From contig CM072878.1 of assembly GCA_036937835.1 (NCBI GenBank), forward strand, positions 12,596,001 to 12,660,000: 64,000 nt of DNA, read 5' to 3'. Shown here piece after piece: positions 51,801 to 64,000 of the stretch (the stretch's first letter is position 1; each line of letters begins with the position of its first letter). This DNA is from Pampus argenteus (taxonomy: Eukaryota; Chordata; Actinopteri; Scombriformes; Stromateidae). The translations under genes were made by a program, and so were the position numbers. Under the pieces are notes generated by a model, which did no database searches, was not told where the DNA came from, and saw only the letters and a program-made list of their open reading frames with translations.

Positions 51801-54800
51801 TATATGATATCTATATACATCTTCTGCTGTATATTATCTTGTCAAACACATTCATTCAAAATGGCAAATTGTTTTCAATTGTGATGCTATCATAGAACAT
51901 GTTTAATTTCACTGATTATTTTAAATTTTTTTACTCATGACTTATTTTCTATAGTGATCATCTGTGACATTTGACTGAAGTTTTGTCTTTAGGTTGACAT
52001 CAGTGCAATGCCCCTTGCTCTGGAGGAAACCGGAATGACAATCTTTTTCAAGTATCTTACAAAGTGAAAATCTGATGACAGTAGTTGAGACTAGTGGACT
52101 GTAAAGCATTATCTGTGGTTCCGTGGTTTCTTCCTCAAAGTACAGCTCCGGGGCAGCTCTCAGAGTTCAATCACAACCCCTGTTCTGCTTCCAAGACTAC
52201 TCTTGAAATGACAATAATACACTGACGTCAGATGCGGGTGTTTTGCTTAAAAACCAAGGCAGAAAAATAATAATGATACAATAAGACATGGCCTGCTGGT
52301 TTTCCTGGAACCTCTGATTCATTGGAGCCAATGAATTGAAGCTTCTTTGCTTTCTTAAGTCTTTTTTTTTTGTGAGCCAGACATTATGTCTTCCCGATGA
52401 AGGATAGCCTGCAGCATTCTTCAAAGGCACTTAAGATGTATAATTAATAACAGAAATCAGTAATTTGAAATTACAGCAGAGGACACCCAGGTCTCTTTGA
52501 ATCCATCAAACCTCTATGGATGACTTGTGGTCCTTTAATTAGCTAGGATTGAAGAAATTGGGTGGGGTCTGTCTACCCTGTACCCACCACCTACCACAAG
52601 CACCTCCACCCAACACCCCAGACTGAGAAGAAAAAGGAAACATTTTCCTCTCATCTGACCCCAAAACATAAGCTGAATTTATCCCTTGACAACAGTGATT
52701 GTGCTCTCCCGAAAAGTATCTCCTCAATCAGGTTGGGCTGTGATGTAAAAACATCACTAACAATTCTCACTGGCATCCTGCAGGCTACTGACAGAGTGCG
52801 CCCTTGTCTATCACAGGGTAATTTTGTCAGTCAAAGCTTTTAGAAGAACCTCAAGCCTCATCCAGAGTCTGTAGTGGTGTCTGTTAACTTCATATGGTGC
52901 AGTCATTCAAGTATCCCTCCAACCTCCACCCTTCTCTGTCCCTAACCCCCATGGTTTGTATCTCGGGCGGCACAGCAGCCATCACATGCTAAGCTCTTGC
53001 AGCTTTGTTTACGGCTCTCCCTCCCAGCTATGACAGTCAGAGAGACAAGAACTAAATAAAGACTGGGTCTGTCATTATCAGGCTCATTTGAGAGTAAGCT
53101 GTTGTTTGCTTGAAGCTACATTTTCCCATTATGTGATAAGCCAGCAACCCAAACAATGACATACATAGTGTTGTGGGAGTATGACTTAACTATTAGGTAG
53201 AGGTAAATATCTCAGATTCACTTTGAAATGATGAATACGTGCAAATAAGAGGAACCCCACACCCAAAAAACACTGACGTTTGTTCTTGGGATGCTTCCAT
53301 CACTCAGTGCAACCAATAGAGATGTCAGTCACAACAAAGGGCCACAATTTTTCATGTTTAAAAAAGTCTCTGTCCGACTTCTCACTTCTATCTGCTGTGC
53401 AGTGGATGTCTTGTTGAACAGCAGCGCGTGTGGCCAGTCTTATGTTTCTCTCTACTCTCTGTGGGTGGTCCCATGGGGGGCTGTTTGATTATTCTGGGAT
53501 AATCTTTTGATTACAATTCAATATGGCTCTCTTGAGGGAGAGCCAATGGAATTTAATTTTTCTACTCTGTGTGAACAGATTCATTACATGAGCAAAAGCA
53601 TGGATATCCTCTGTCATACCTTTACACCAAGTAGATTTTAACGTTCGCTTTGTTAACTGTTACCAAGAGTTTGAACCTGTTGTTGTATTTTACTATGTTT
53701 TTTTTTTGTTTTTTTTTTATAATACTGTGTGCATTTCTGGGAGTAGAAATATGATATGATGATAAATCAGAGTGTGCTTCCATGCACACTACTTGGCTAG
53801 ATTTTGTCTTTCAACTGTTCATTTCTCTTGACGCGTGTCTGGGGAGAGTTTGAGCATTCGAGAAAGAGGTGATTTACAGAGGAAGGATGACACAGGGGTT
53901 TTGGAAAAAGATTAATGAAATACCACCATACACGCAAATGTTTTTCTAGATGACGCAATCTGCCAGGGAAATCTAAAGAAAATGTAGGAGTGTATCATTC
54001 TTGTAGACAATTTATTTTACATCATCCGCCATGATGACTTTTACAATGGACCTTAGTAATACCGCCAAGACATATCTGAAGGATTCACCATCCGTTGATA
54101 AATACTTTATGTTTTTTCTTGATTGGTATTGAACCTGTATATGCAAGATAATGAAGGAATTTAATCTTTATGGTGGGTGCAATTTCTGGAGCATCTTGAG
54201 ATGCAAGGATGCATGCCCCCGTTTTCCAGACGGTTTCCATTCTTTCCTCCACCCTCTTCACTGTCCCTTTTACATTCTGTGCCCATAAAGGGACAATGGA
54301 TTAGCCTCCTTCATTTCCATGCAACCTCATCTGTGTTTGATTTTTGCCTACTTGAAATTGGCCATGGGGTTAACATTGAGTCCTTTGATCAGTTCTGCCA
54401 GGAATAGGACTTGTTTATCTTGTTTATCTGATGATGGCCCCTTAATGGGGGGCACACATTTGGTAGGGGCATGCCTTGATGTGGGCCTTGATAGCTTCAG
54501 GACACAGAGAAGAGAGGACCAGGACCGTAATGGTCGGAGGTGAAGGAAAGACGATTACAGATGTGGCTCGGGGGCATCTGAGCCTTGTCTCTCTCAGCTT
54601 CTTTCCTCTAACACTTATCTGACCCCATACAGATGGCCCCTCATCATCATCATCAAAAAGCACAGATATCCAGCATCCTTTCTTTTCTGTTTTCCAACTA
54701 AGCAGCTCGTCTCTGTAGCTCTCTGAGATTGACAATTATGAATCTCCATGCTGACGGCCTTCCGAGGTAGTCTGTAAGTGCAGGAAATGGCACGTAATCA

Positions 54801-57293
54801 ACAAGCTTCTCAAATGAAATGTTGCCCTATTCCCCTGTTCATTGAATTGCTGATGGAGATGTGAGGAAATGGTGCGGGTAGACAGCCAGGCCCCATCCCA
54901 TCACTTGCCTGGCTCGACCTCAGCCCCCTGAAATGAAAGCTTTCCTCTCCTGCGCTGCAGCTGGACTCCAGGGAGCCTGCCGACGGCCTGTTTATTTGTG
55001 CAACAATGTAATCAGGGGGTCTGTCATTACAAGACCTAGCCTTTGCACCTACTTTCTCTCTCCACTAGCCCCATCCTTTCTTCTGTTCCCATCAGCTCCC
55101 CTCCCCTTCTTTTACCATCTCTCTTTCACCACCCTCAATCTTTTTCTTTGAGCCTCATCATTATCCAAATCCTTTCGCTGACCCTTGTTGACCTTAGGAT
55201 TTGTTTGATGTGGTCTTGGCAAGGAGAGAGATGAAATGAAGTTGAAAGTTTATTGTTTAAAGGAGATATTTCCATAATTAGGGTTTTAGAAATAAACATT
55301 GCATCTCTTTACCTAAGAGATTGCAGAGGCCGGTGTGTGTGTGTGTGTCAGTGTATGTATTAGACAGCAGGAGGGAGACGTCTTGCGTGCGTGCGTTTCT
55401 GTGTGTCAGTCTACCAGGATGCCCATTGATGTTGGTCTACACATGCACACTTTCTCCTGTTCCAATCAAAGGGAAAGAGTGTGTAGTGCGGTAACATGCT
55501 AATAATTTAGTCTGTTATGTTGTGGTTTGAATCACGAGATTCCTTCAGTTAAAAGCCAAGCGTAAGTAAACAAGCTCACACATGTGGCCACAATATTGCC
55601 GCTCCTCTGTCCAGAGATGTTTTCTCTGTGGGAAAAGGGGATGTTATCCATCCTTTTCATTCAGCATTTCATGCTGATGTATGACAGAACACACGAGAGC
55701 CTGGTTTTGTCCAAATATAAGAACATTTAAGTCAAAAAGTACTTTTTGTTAAACTGTTGCAAGTTCACACACACTCATCGTAATGAGTTTAACCTCTTCT
55801 AGTGGTTTTTTTTTTAATCATGCAAGAAACCCAAAAGCAGTAGTGGCTTATGGTTAAAAAATCCCCCCTTTGAATAGTTTATAATTATACTTCAGAAAGC
55901 CATTTGTCCACTTATTTTTAAGTTTGTAAATTGTGAAATATTGCCCAATCTTTTGAGTTTGAGCAGAATAAAAAAGTAAATTCTGACGTTTACATCTTTC
56001 TATCTTACTTTATAACCTTTGCTACACTGAATTTAAGTCTGCAGCTCATCCCGTTCTTTTACTCAAAATGAGTTTCAAGCCCTTTGCAAATCCGTGTTGT
56101 CTCTTATTTCTCTGTTTGTCTCAAGAGACAGACAGGCGGGTTAGTTTGGGCTGGTCTGCCCTCTGAACAACAGCATCTCCAGTCTGCGCCGCTCTGCACA
56201 GAAGAAGCATCTTGTTTTTCAACTGGTGGTTTTCTTAAGCCACAATGTTTGATGTGGGCTTCCCTTAATCACACAACATGCTCTCTAAACATGAACTACA
56301 TTCATCTTCGCTCCACAACTTCTGGACTCTTCCTCCTCTGGTCTGTCATTGCTTTTGTTGAGTTATTGTGCAACAGTGTAGTGAGAGGAAGACAGTGGCC
56401 TTGATCTCAATGAAGTGATTTTGATCTGGCCAATCCAGCAATTAGGCTACTGAGGGAAGAGTGAACCTCTAATCCTGGATGGGACACATGTGTTCTTTGT
56501 AGTCCTAATGTCTCTCTTCCTCCTCTGTCCACATCACTATCTGATGGGACTCAGCGTAAGTATTAAAGCCTCAGATGGAAGCCTACCATTATGATGGAGA
56601 TGTTGTGCTCTTTGAGGCTGAGGACTTTTAATTATAAGCTGTGGGCCTGATGTAGTTGTGCTTCCTCCATCTCGCTGAATAGAGGGTTTGCATGGCGCTG
56701 GCTGGTGACCTGGTGCCAGGCTCTGGAGTCATGTCACTGCCGGGTACTTTGTGGGTACGAGACAAGGCATGCCGCCATGCCGAGCATGACTCTACAGGAC
56801 TCCCATATGGGGGCAGAGATGAAAGGCTTTTATCTCCTGTTACCCCCCCTCCCCTCCTTCCCTCTGTCCCCTTCCCCTCAGAGCTTTGACTGGCAGGGCA
56901 GTAGGTGGAGGATAGAACTAGAATAACCAGACTGGTTGTTAACATATCAGCCCTTGTTGAAGCTTCAAGGGCATCCAGTGAGATCAAAGCAAAGCATTCA
57001 GTCCAAAAGCATGACATTGTCTTGCACAACAATCCATCTAGCCTCCAATTCATCTGTCACTGAATGAGGAAGTGGTCGTGAACACCAATGGAAGGCTTTC
57101 ACTGTCCCCTAATGGGCTTTGATGATCCAGTACAAAGAAAGTGTCATAATGGTCTCATACAAAGTCTAATGTCGGCTTTTTCACTTGTTTATTGTTGTCA
57201 TTAAACCGAGGATGACCCAACCCACACCTTTGTGTATTCAGTAAATGATGATGGATGTCCGACAAATGACTGCTGCCTAGCATGTTAGGGTGT

Positions 57294-57315
57294 GTTTCTT
57301 TCTTTCTTTCTTTCT
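57294..57315. repeat. TTTC tetranucleotide repeat
   Basis: Five to six TTTC units within a longer pyrimidine-rich stretch (57290-57440). The lysine/glutamate-rich open frame read from its complement is an artefact of this composition. Confidence 0.85.
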
Positions 57316-60300
57316 TTTTTCTATCTTTCTGTGTTTTTGTCTTCTTTTCCCTCTCCCGGTTCTCTGTTTCTTTATTTCCTCCTGTACACAGTAACTCTTT
57401 TTCCTCCCTCTCCGGGGTGCTGTTGTGAATATCTCCCATCCTCTCCAGGACTTCTTTATTTTTCAGTTTTGTTTTGTTTTTCAGGCACTCTGCATTTACA
57501 CCCAGCAGCCCTTTGATGTTGTTGCCTGGGTGCTGGTGGACAAAAGACCCTCCATCAGCTGGACTTAAGGATGGGGTGGTGGGGGTTAGGAGGAGGGAGG
57601 GAGGAGAAAGGGATGAATAAAGAATCAAAGTAACTGGAGTGGGGTTTGGAGGCGGAGGACTCCACGTGAAACTGTGAACCATGTACCCCTCTTAAATATG
57701 GGCCAGGAGTTTTCTGCTCTTTTCCTCTTTGTGTTACATGTCATTGTCTCCATATGTCTATTTGTGGCCATGCTTGTTCATGCTTTTGTCACCACTGTAT
57801 ATTCTCATTTTTCAAGTCAAGGAACGGGGCAAAAAGGTACATATTTTACCCTTTGCCTTCAGCTGACGTGAAAGACCACAAGCTGCTGTTGCGCCCAGTG
57901 AAGCTTTCTTCTTCATCTGTGTACTGATCACAGCTGCTCGGCCTTTTCAGTGTCACAATGCCACGCTGGCACCACGGTTACAACCTCTTCTACTCTGTGT
58001 TTTCTGCCCGCCTAGCCATGCACAGCAAGGGATACTGATGCCACTGTTGCCCCTCACACTCCCACAGTGGGGGAGTGACAGTCTGTGCTCCCTCAGCCCA
58101 TCAAACCCCCGCAGGACCACTCTGGTCCACTGGAGGTGAATTCAAGGAGCAGCCTTTGGTGGTGCCGACACAGCAGCCCTCTTTCACTGAGGGCCTCATT
58201 AAACCTGACAACATCCCCTCAGCCTGGGCTTTATTGTTCAGCCAGCTTAATGCTAAATGGCAATTAAAGGCATCACCAAGGCGCAGGTATTAATGCCAGT
58301 GAGGAGCACAGAGGCTTTGTGAGATAAAAATGACAGCTACACAGTAATTGAAAGGGGGTTTTTTTTGCCATCAGAGGATAGATACACTTCCTATAAGCTA
58401 GGTCACCCTACCTAACCTCCATTCAGAAGTTTAATGTGCAAAACAACAGCGTGAAACTCTTGAGACTATTAAGGGATGTTTGGAATTCTCTTCAATTAAG
58501 AAAGAGCTTCACCTGCTGGATGTTTCAACATTCATGTCTTAGACCACTTTGTTGTTTGTAAGGTGGAAAATTCAGGTAATGTGGTCAAACTGATTGCAGC
58601 AGTTCATCGCCAAGTTGTTTTCAACTATAATTAGAAGATCAAAGCATGGCGTTTCTATGTCACTTGTTTAACTCCGTCCGCATATACAGTCATTAGGGTC
58701 TGTTTAGATCCAGAACCCGCCAGACTCGCTCCTCTATGGATTAGTTGTGGGCATACATCTTCACTTTTTATTTATTTGCTTGTGTGCAGTCACGAAACAA
58801 GCATAAGGTAAAGAGCATGGGCTCCACATGCCGGAGGGGCTCTGCTATGTAAACCGCCAGACTCGTTGGCAAATGGATCCAATTGGGGATGGTCATAGCA
58901 CAGATGAATGAAAACTGTGTAAACAGTCTGTGAACCATCAATATGCACTTCAGCGAGGTGGAAAGATGCAACTGTAACATCTGTCGCAGCAGTTCCACTG
59001 GTGAGTGATTAGGCCATATTTATAGGCGGCACAGGAAACCCACAGCTTATCTTATTGTGGACAGGTTTAACACAGCTGGTTTGAGAGGACAATGAGAGAT
59101 TTCAAGGAAAGACAAGGCTCTTGTCTGCCTGTGCAGTATTTGGTAGCCGTATAGTGTGTTGTCAAAGCGTACTCCTCTGTGAATCCTGTCCAGCAGATTT
59201 TATCAGCACTTTTTTGATTCAGAGAAAGTGCAGAAATTGAAGACAGCTCACTAAGATTTCACTGACTCTCTCAAGACTTCAAACACACAGTGAAATAACA
59301 AAAGGAAGTCTGGCAATAAAACATGGCTATGTTTGTCTATCTATATCATTACCACATTTTGAGGTTTTTCCATTTCAAAAATCATGTCTGTAGCCATATA
59401 AGATGGACTTAAGTAGTTTACTCAGCTGTATGAACAAGCTCTGCTTCCCCTCTCAGTGTCAGAGATGCAGTGAAGAATAAAGTTGCTATGATGGCTCTGG
59501 TTTTACACTGTTGTTGAATATTTGACCTCCCTTTTCATATTGTCACAATATTTCTTCAGCTAAGAAAAGGTGAAGGAAGTCGTCAGCAAATACAAGGTTT
59601 TTAAACCTCAAAAGCACAGTGCATGTCATGTCCTGTACTTTCTATGCTTTCACCATGTGGGTCAACAGGTCAACGCCCTTCATACACATTCATAAAATAT
59701 CCTGTGTGCACTTTTCCCGTGACCCCAGTGGGATGAAAACGTACCTGCAATTGGACCTGAAAAGCCTCTTTTTGACACTGACAATTTGTCTGTTTCTTAT
59801 TATAGCATTTTTATGATACACACTTTAAATTTTTCGGAAGAAAATGACACTTTTAAAGAATGCATTTACAACTTTATTTTTTATTAATTATACTTATTTT
59901 AATTTTGTATATATTTTTGTTTTGCTATGATATTGAGTCATACTGATTTTCAATGTTTTTTGATGTTCAATTAATTGATTAGTCTGGTAAGATTTGCAAG
60001 ATCAATTTATTACATAATAATACTACATTTGGAAAGTAAAAATACCACACATATACTTCCCAAATGTCAGAACATTCTCCTTTTCTACGTGTTATATACT
60101 AATAAATATTTTTAGTTTTCTCTGGGGCTTGGGTTGTAGGTTTTAGGTGAAGAAATTGTTTCAATTTCCATTGAAAGAAATTATTAACATACAGATTAAA
60201 CTTGAGTAAATGCGAGTAACGACATTCTTTCTATCAATTTTGCTCAGTGGTTTTCTTTTTTAGTGAATATATTTCATGTCATCAATTGTTTCTCTGTTGA

Positions 60301-61243
60301 ACGCTTTCCCTTTTGGAAAGGTCTTAATCCAACCCAGAGAATAGAAACCAGCAGCTCACTTTAGAGGCCTTAATCAAAAGCACATTTCAGTACAGTTGTC
60401 ACTCCTACCACTGCTACGCAGTTCACTTCAGTTTTTATTTCATGTGAATAAAAACTGACATTGGGTCAAATGGGATGGGGCAGTGTTAGATAAATAAAAT
60501 GTTAATATAAGACACCTTACCTCCAGTTGTTTAAACTGAAATGTCACACTAAATTTCTTTGTAAAACTGTGTTCCTCTGTTGGGGAACAGTTGTAAGTCC
60601 TTACTTCCACACATCTCTACAGCTCAGTGATCTGGGTTCCTGTGCCAGGGGTGCAAGCTCTCTGGTGCTATTAGTTAGCAGGATTTGGGGGTGGAAGAGG
60701 ACACCTGGCCTTTTCTCTTGGAGTACTCAGACATGTAACGAATCAGGATGCAGGATATTGCTCTCCTATTGATATTAAACCGTGATGCTCCTCAGTCCGT
60801 GTAGTGTATCAGTGCAACATCCACCAGAACCACCAGGCTATCTGGTTGCAGTAGACGGTGTTATATCCAGTCCATCGATTCTGATGCTCTTAGATGGGTT
60901 TTGTTTCATTTATTACCCCAACAAGACTCATTCAGTGCATGGTGACAAATATATGGCTATTTTGACCACTTTTCTTTTCTGTGGGAAAATATCGCCATAT
61001 AAGGCTGACTTAAAACCCTCCAAGATAGAGAGACAGTCGAAGGAAAAAACGTGAGAGACGGTGAAAAAGAAAGGAGATTGTTTTGCCAACGGTATACCAT
61101 AAAAGCCTGTGTACTGGAAGTGAAATTTAAGAGTTTCTCTCTTTTCTTTGTCTGCTGCATCTCTCTCTCTCTCAGTCTCTGACTCAGTGGGTTGTTAGAT
61201 TTTTGTTTCATCGTGTGGTGAGTGATTGAGTGGTTTTAGAACT

Positions 61244-61287
61244 TGCCGGTGCTTTGTTTTACGTACAGAAAAGTAAGAGCACCGGCA
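61244..61287. repeat. Perfect 10 bp inverted repeat with GC-rich arms
   Basis: TGCCGGTGCT at 61244-61253 is matched by AGCACCGGCA at 61278-61287, with a 24-base loop that itself holds TTTT and AAAA able to extend the stem after an internal loop. The GC-rich arms stand out in AT-rich surroundings. Confidence 0.75.
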
Positions 61288-61834
61288 GCTCCTTTGAAGG
61301 CTTTTCAAATTTATTGTTGTTTTTCCAGGAGAGGCGTTTTTTAAATTACAGCTCATTGTGAGTGGATGTGGTCTTTTGCTGTTTTTGGAAAGAGTTTACA
61401 TTTTATGCCTGGAAAACAGTATTGCACTCTCTTCTTCGTCAGATGAAGGTGGTTTAGGACAGAGTGGTGTAATTAACCTGCGTTCAAAGGTCAGAGGTCA
61501 GCTTATGTTTGCAGTTTCTCTTCCATATCCTCATTTGATTATTAGAAATTGTCATGAAGATCAAAAGTCGATCCATGTGATGAATTCAATCTGTTCTCAT
61601 ATATGTTATCATCCAAGATGCCGTTGTGTGATGTAAAACTGTGTATTAACTCTTATATTTTTCATGCCCGAGAAGCAAAAAGAGTCTGAATTGCTTCTTC
61701 TAAGAGAAAAAGAGACACCTCTGCTGTGTCTCCTTCTGACCCTGGAGTTTCACCTTTCCTCCAGCACTACTTTCTCTCGGACTGTATCACTGTATCACAC
61801 TGCTACCTACTGCTCAGTCAGGTAACATCCTCTG

Positions 61835-61980
61835 TGGATCACAAATGTCTATAAAAAGTTTCATGGTAATCCACACAATAGTTTTTGAGATATTTCAGTC
61901 TGGATCAAAGTGGTGGACCAACCAACCAACCAGCAGACATTGCCATTTATAGAGCTATGCCACTAGCACGGCTGATAAAG
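61835..61980 (+). mobile_element. Interspersed repeat of a common teleost family (SINE/LINE-tail type)
   Basis: Segments such as AAGTTTCATGGTAATCCA, TTTTTGAGATATTTCAGTCT and CAAAGTGGTGGACCAACC, followed by GACATTGCCAT, TAGAGCTATGCC and CTAGCACGGCT, match a repeat I know to be very frequent in percomorph fish genomes. I cannot name its class with certainty. It carries one of the nine GATCAAAG matches (61903-61910). Confidence 0.6.
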
Positions 61981-63266
61981 ATAAACCAAAATCAAAAATG
62001 ATGTTTAAAGAGCCTGAGTTCCACTCCACCATTTAACTCTCGCAAACTTGTATTGCCTCAGGAACAATTGTAGCTGCATGACCAAGTACAAGTGGTATGA
62101 TAAGACCCTTACCTGTACCGGAGATCGAGGCAATCTCTTTGCTTTGAACCTGTAACACAAGGGATTACCATTCAGATTTGCACAACATAGCAGACAGGAA
62201 GCTGTTAAAGACATGGACCAACATTGCATCCTGACCTCTGACCCCTACGTCCTGACCTCTCCTGCAATCTGACCTGAGTCCTTGTCTACATGAAAGCTGG
62301 TCTGTTGACTCTCCAGGGCTAATTTAGGGTTCCGGTGCTCCCAACCACTCTGAGGACAGACAGTCAACATGTTGGCCTCTGGACTTGTGGGGGAAACTTC
62401 AGATAGGCTTGTATGACTCAGTACAAAAGATGGGAATATAAACTTAACTCCTAACTGTTTCCACTGGGTTTCTTCAGCATTGGGAAGCTAGTGCATACCA
62501 CACTTTTGCATTGAGGTAGAAAAGCTGATGCTTAAAGCTTTCATATCAACCTGATGATCTGATGTCCTTCGATGTACAAAGTTGATATCAAAACCAAGAG
62601 TTATCTCCATTCATCACACATTGTCCCCAATGTGTAGGCTACGATTGCAGTGAATATTAGCCTGAGCTCTGAGGCCTTCAAATGTCTGCTGATGAAGTCC
62701 TTTAACAAGTCTAACAAAGGGCAAGTTCACACTGTGCCACCTGCCACCAGCTAAAGAGATTTCGGTCATTACTTGCTCCTTTTTAAATATCATCAAACAT
62801 CGGTCCTTTCATCATTCTGAAATGTGTGACCTTCAGGTTCACAGCGTCTCTAAGCGTGACTGACAGATCTTGTGAGGGTCAGTGCTGCAGTATTTTTATA
62901 TCACTGCTTTTGATGGGACCTAAAAATAGAGCGCTCTGATGACCTCCGATCCTGTCGGGTTCTCAGTCCACCTCCCCCGACACACTCCTTTTGACGTCAC
63001 CTCAACCGAACTGCATCTTTATTTTTAGACCCTCCCGAAATTAATTGAATGGTCTTGTTTCGTTGAGTTTGTGCAGTGTTATGTAAGGGGATTACTCTGT
63101 TGTTATTGCCTATGCCCTCACCATGTAGGCCACCACACAGAGGAGAGATGGAGAGTAGAGCGGACTTTGGGTGGAAGAGGAGGGTGATGTAGTAATACAA
63201 GGCTCCAGAAATAACCCAGCTCCGGGCTTAATTGTACATCTCTCTTGGTCCCTTTTCCCTCTTCAG

Positions 63267-63463
63267 CTGCATGCCAAGGTCTTTGACCTTATCATCCACC
63301 TCACTGGTTCCGGAAGAATCCTTTCCGCCCCCTATGGCTACCAAAGCCCCAGCCAATACACAGAGCACAGCAGCAGACCATCTCCAGCCTCCGACTAACA
63401 GCCAAGCGCCACAACCAGTTAGGAGTGATCCCAGCAGAGCACCCAAGTGGCTCAAACTGCCAG
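63267..63463 (+). CDS. Candidate internal exon of an unidentified plus-strand gene
   Basis: A good acceptor (TTTTCCCTCTTCAG) precedes and a good donor (CCAG then GTATGT) follows a 197 bp, GC-richer block. One of the three plus-strand frames is open throughout (65 codons plus two bases split between the ends) and encodes a proline/serine/threonine-rich, probably disordered peptide ending APKWLKLPG. I do not recognise the protein. The antisense strand is also open and reads as hydrophobic, but its splice signals are poorer. Could be an exon of a gene reaching in from the right, or chance. Confidence 0.25.
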
Positions 63464-64000
63464 GTATGTTCTAATCATCCCCGGCGTGGGCCCCGTGGCT
63501 CCTTAACAAAGCTTAGCCTGAGGACCCCAGGCCCCTCAGAGAGGCCTGGAGCCTCCAGGAAACCCGCATGTCACAGCAGTATATGCAGTCAGCAGAGATG
63601 CTGCCTCTGTATTTGCATTCTCTCCACACACGCAAAGCCTTCCCCCAAAACGCATGCGTACCAACTGCCTGCGATCATGTTTTGTTTGTGTTTTTTTTTT
63701 TGACAGCATTGTAAATGTTTGTAATTTTTTATGTGTGTGACTTGCGTGTGAAGTATCTAAGAGGAATGCAGTCTCTCTGTGTCTCCTGCAGCATTCCTCC
63801 TTGGTTAGGCAGCTTCATGCCCATGAGGGGGCCACAAGGGCCTCTTGTCTCCTGAGCACTAATGCATCACAGCCCCAGATCAAGCACAACATGCATGCAA
63901 GCACATACATGCACACAAATATCTGAGAACAGACGCACGCCATCACATATCTATTATATAAGCACTCACAAACATGTGTATTTCAAATGAGTGTAAAATT
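63464..64000. other. Right edge, nothing recognised
   Basis: If the candidate exon before it is real, this is intron. It contains a T-run near 63690-63701 and no other distinct element. Confidence 0.4.

Larger units (their letters stand above)
33046..63266. other. 30 kb gene desert upstream of notum
   Basis: I find no exon with convincing splice signals and recognisable protein on either strand. Open frames here are short or of low complexity. The stretch contains scattered microsatellites, a nested MITE/tRNA-like remnant, one SINE/LINE-tail-like repeat and nine TCF/LEF core sites. In human, ASPSCR1 sits close to NOTUM on this side, so the arrangement differs here. Confidence 0.6.

Noticed and set aside
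57155..57682. Minus-strand open frame of 175 codons, the longest in the desert
   Set aside because: Its sequence is dominated by Pro/Ser/Thr and Lys/Glu runs produced by a pyrimidine-rich tract and TTTC repeat. It has no recognisable domain and no splice context.
63228..63455. Minus-strand frame with a hydrophobic, membrane-like segment
   Set aside because: It is the complement of a proline-rich plus-strand frame; CCN codons read backward give Gly/Trp. Splice signals are better on the plus strand, so I treat it as a shadow.

Overview
This is a nuclear genomic window from a vertebrate, almost certainly a ray-finned (teleost) fish. The evidence is spliced genes with GT-AG introns, AT-rich spacers full of short microsatellites, fish-type interspersed repeats, and protein sequences close to but distinct from human orthologues. 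There is no sign of a prokaryotic, viral or CRISPR-type system. I could not determine the species.

The left half (about 0.3-33 kb) holds four recognisable genes, all on the minus strand: mafg, pycr1, myadml2 and notum. This reproduces the order and orientation of MAFG-PYCR1-MYADML2-NOTUM on human 17q25.3. I rebuilt every coding exon by hand. The lengths are MafG 162 aa, Pycr1 319 aa, Myadml2 303 aa and Notum 496 aa. All reading frames are intact and all splice phases agree. At the far left, a CpG-containing promoter-like stretch with a seven-base coding start (ATG GCT G followed by GTGAGT) suggests the first exon of another minus-strand gene leaving the window.

Layout: 0.3-0.9 kb promoter-like region; 0.9-2.9 kb nothing recognisable; 2.9-7.0 kb probable long mafg 3' UTR; 7.0-7.57 kb mafg coding exons; 7.6-16.4 kb mafg 5' UTR intron; 16.4-17.4 kb candidate mafg first exons and promoter; 17.4-21.3 kb pycr1; 21.8-24.7 kb myadml2 with its upstream region; 26.8-33.0 kb notum; 33-63.2 kb a gene desert upstream of notum; 63.27-63.46 kb one weak candidate exon on the plus strand.

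The genes are neighbours by ancestry rather than one pathway: a small Maf transcription factor, the last enzyme of proline synthesis, a muscle-type MARVEL membrane protein, and a secreted Wnt deacylase. The regulatory sequence is the more interesting part. A perfect ATF4-type element lies in the pycr1 promoter, Maf-recognition-like sites lie at the mafg promoter, and a perfect MEF2 site lies upstream of myadml2. The eight-base TCF/LEF core GATCAAAG/CTTTGATC occurs nine times in the desert upstream of notum (three within 403 bp) and was not found by eye in the other half of the window. Notum is a known Wnt target and feedback inhibitor, so this is the strongest regulatory lead. Other leads are a GC-AG intron in pycr1, a nested tRNA-like/MITE remnant, and several hairpin- or quadruplex-prone tracts.
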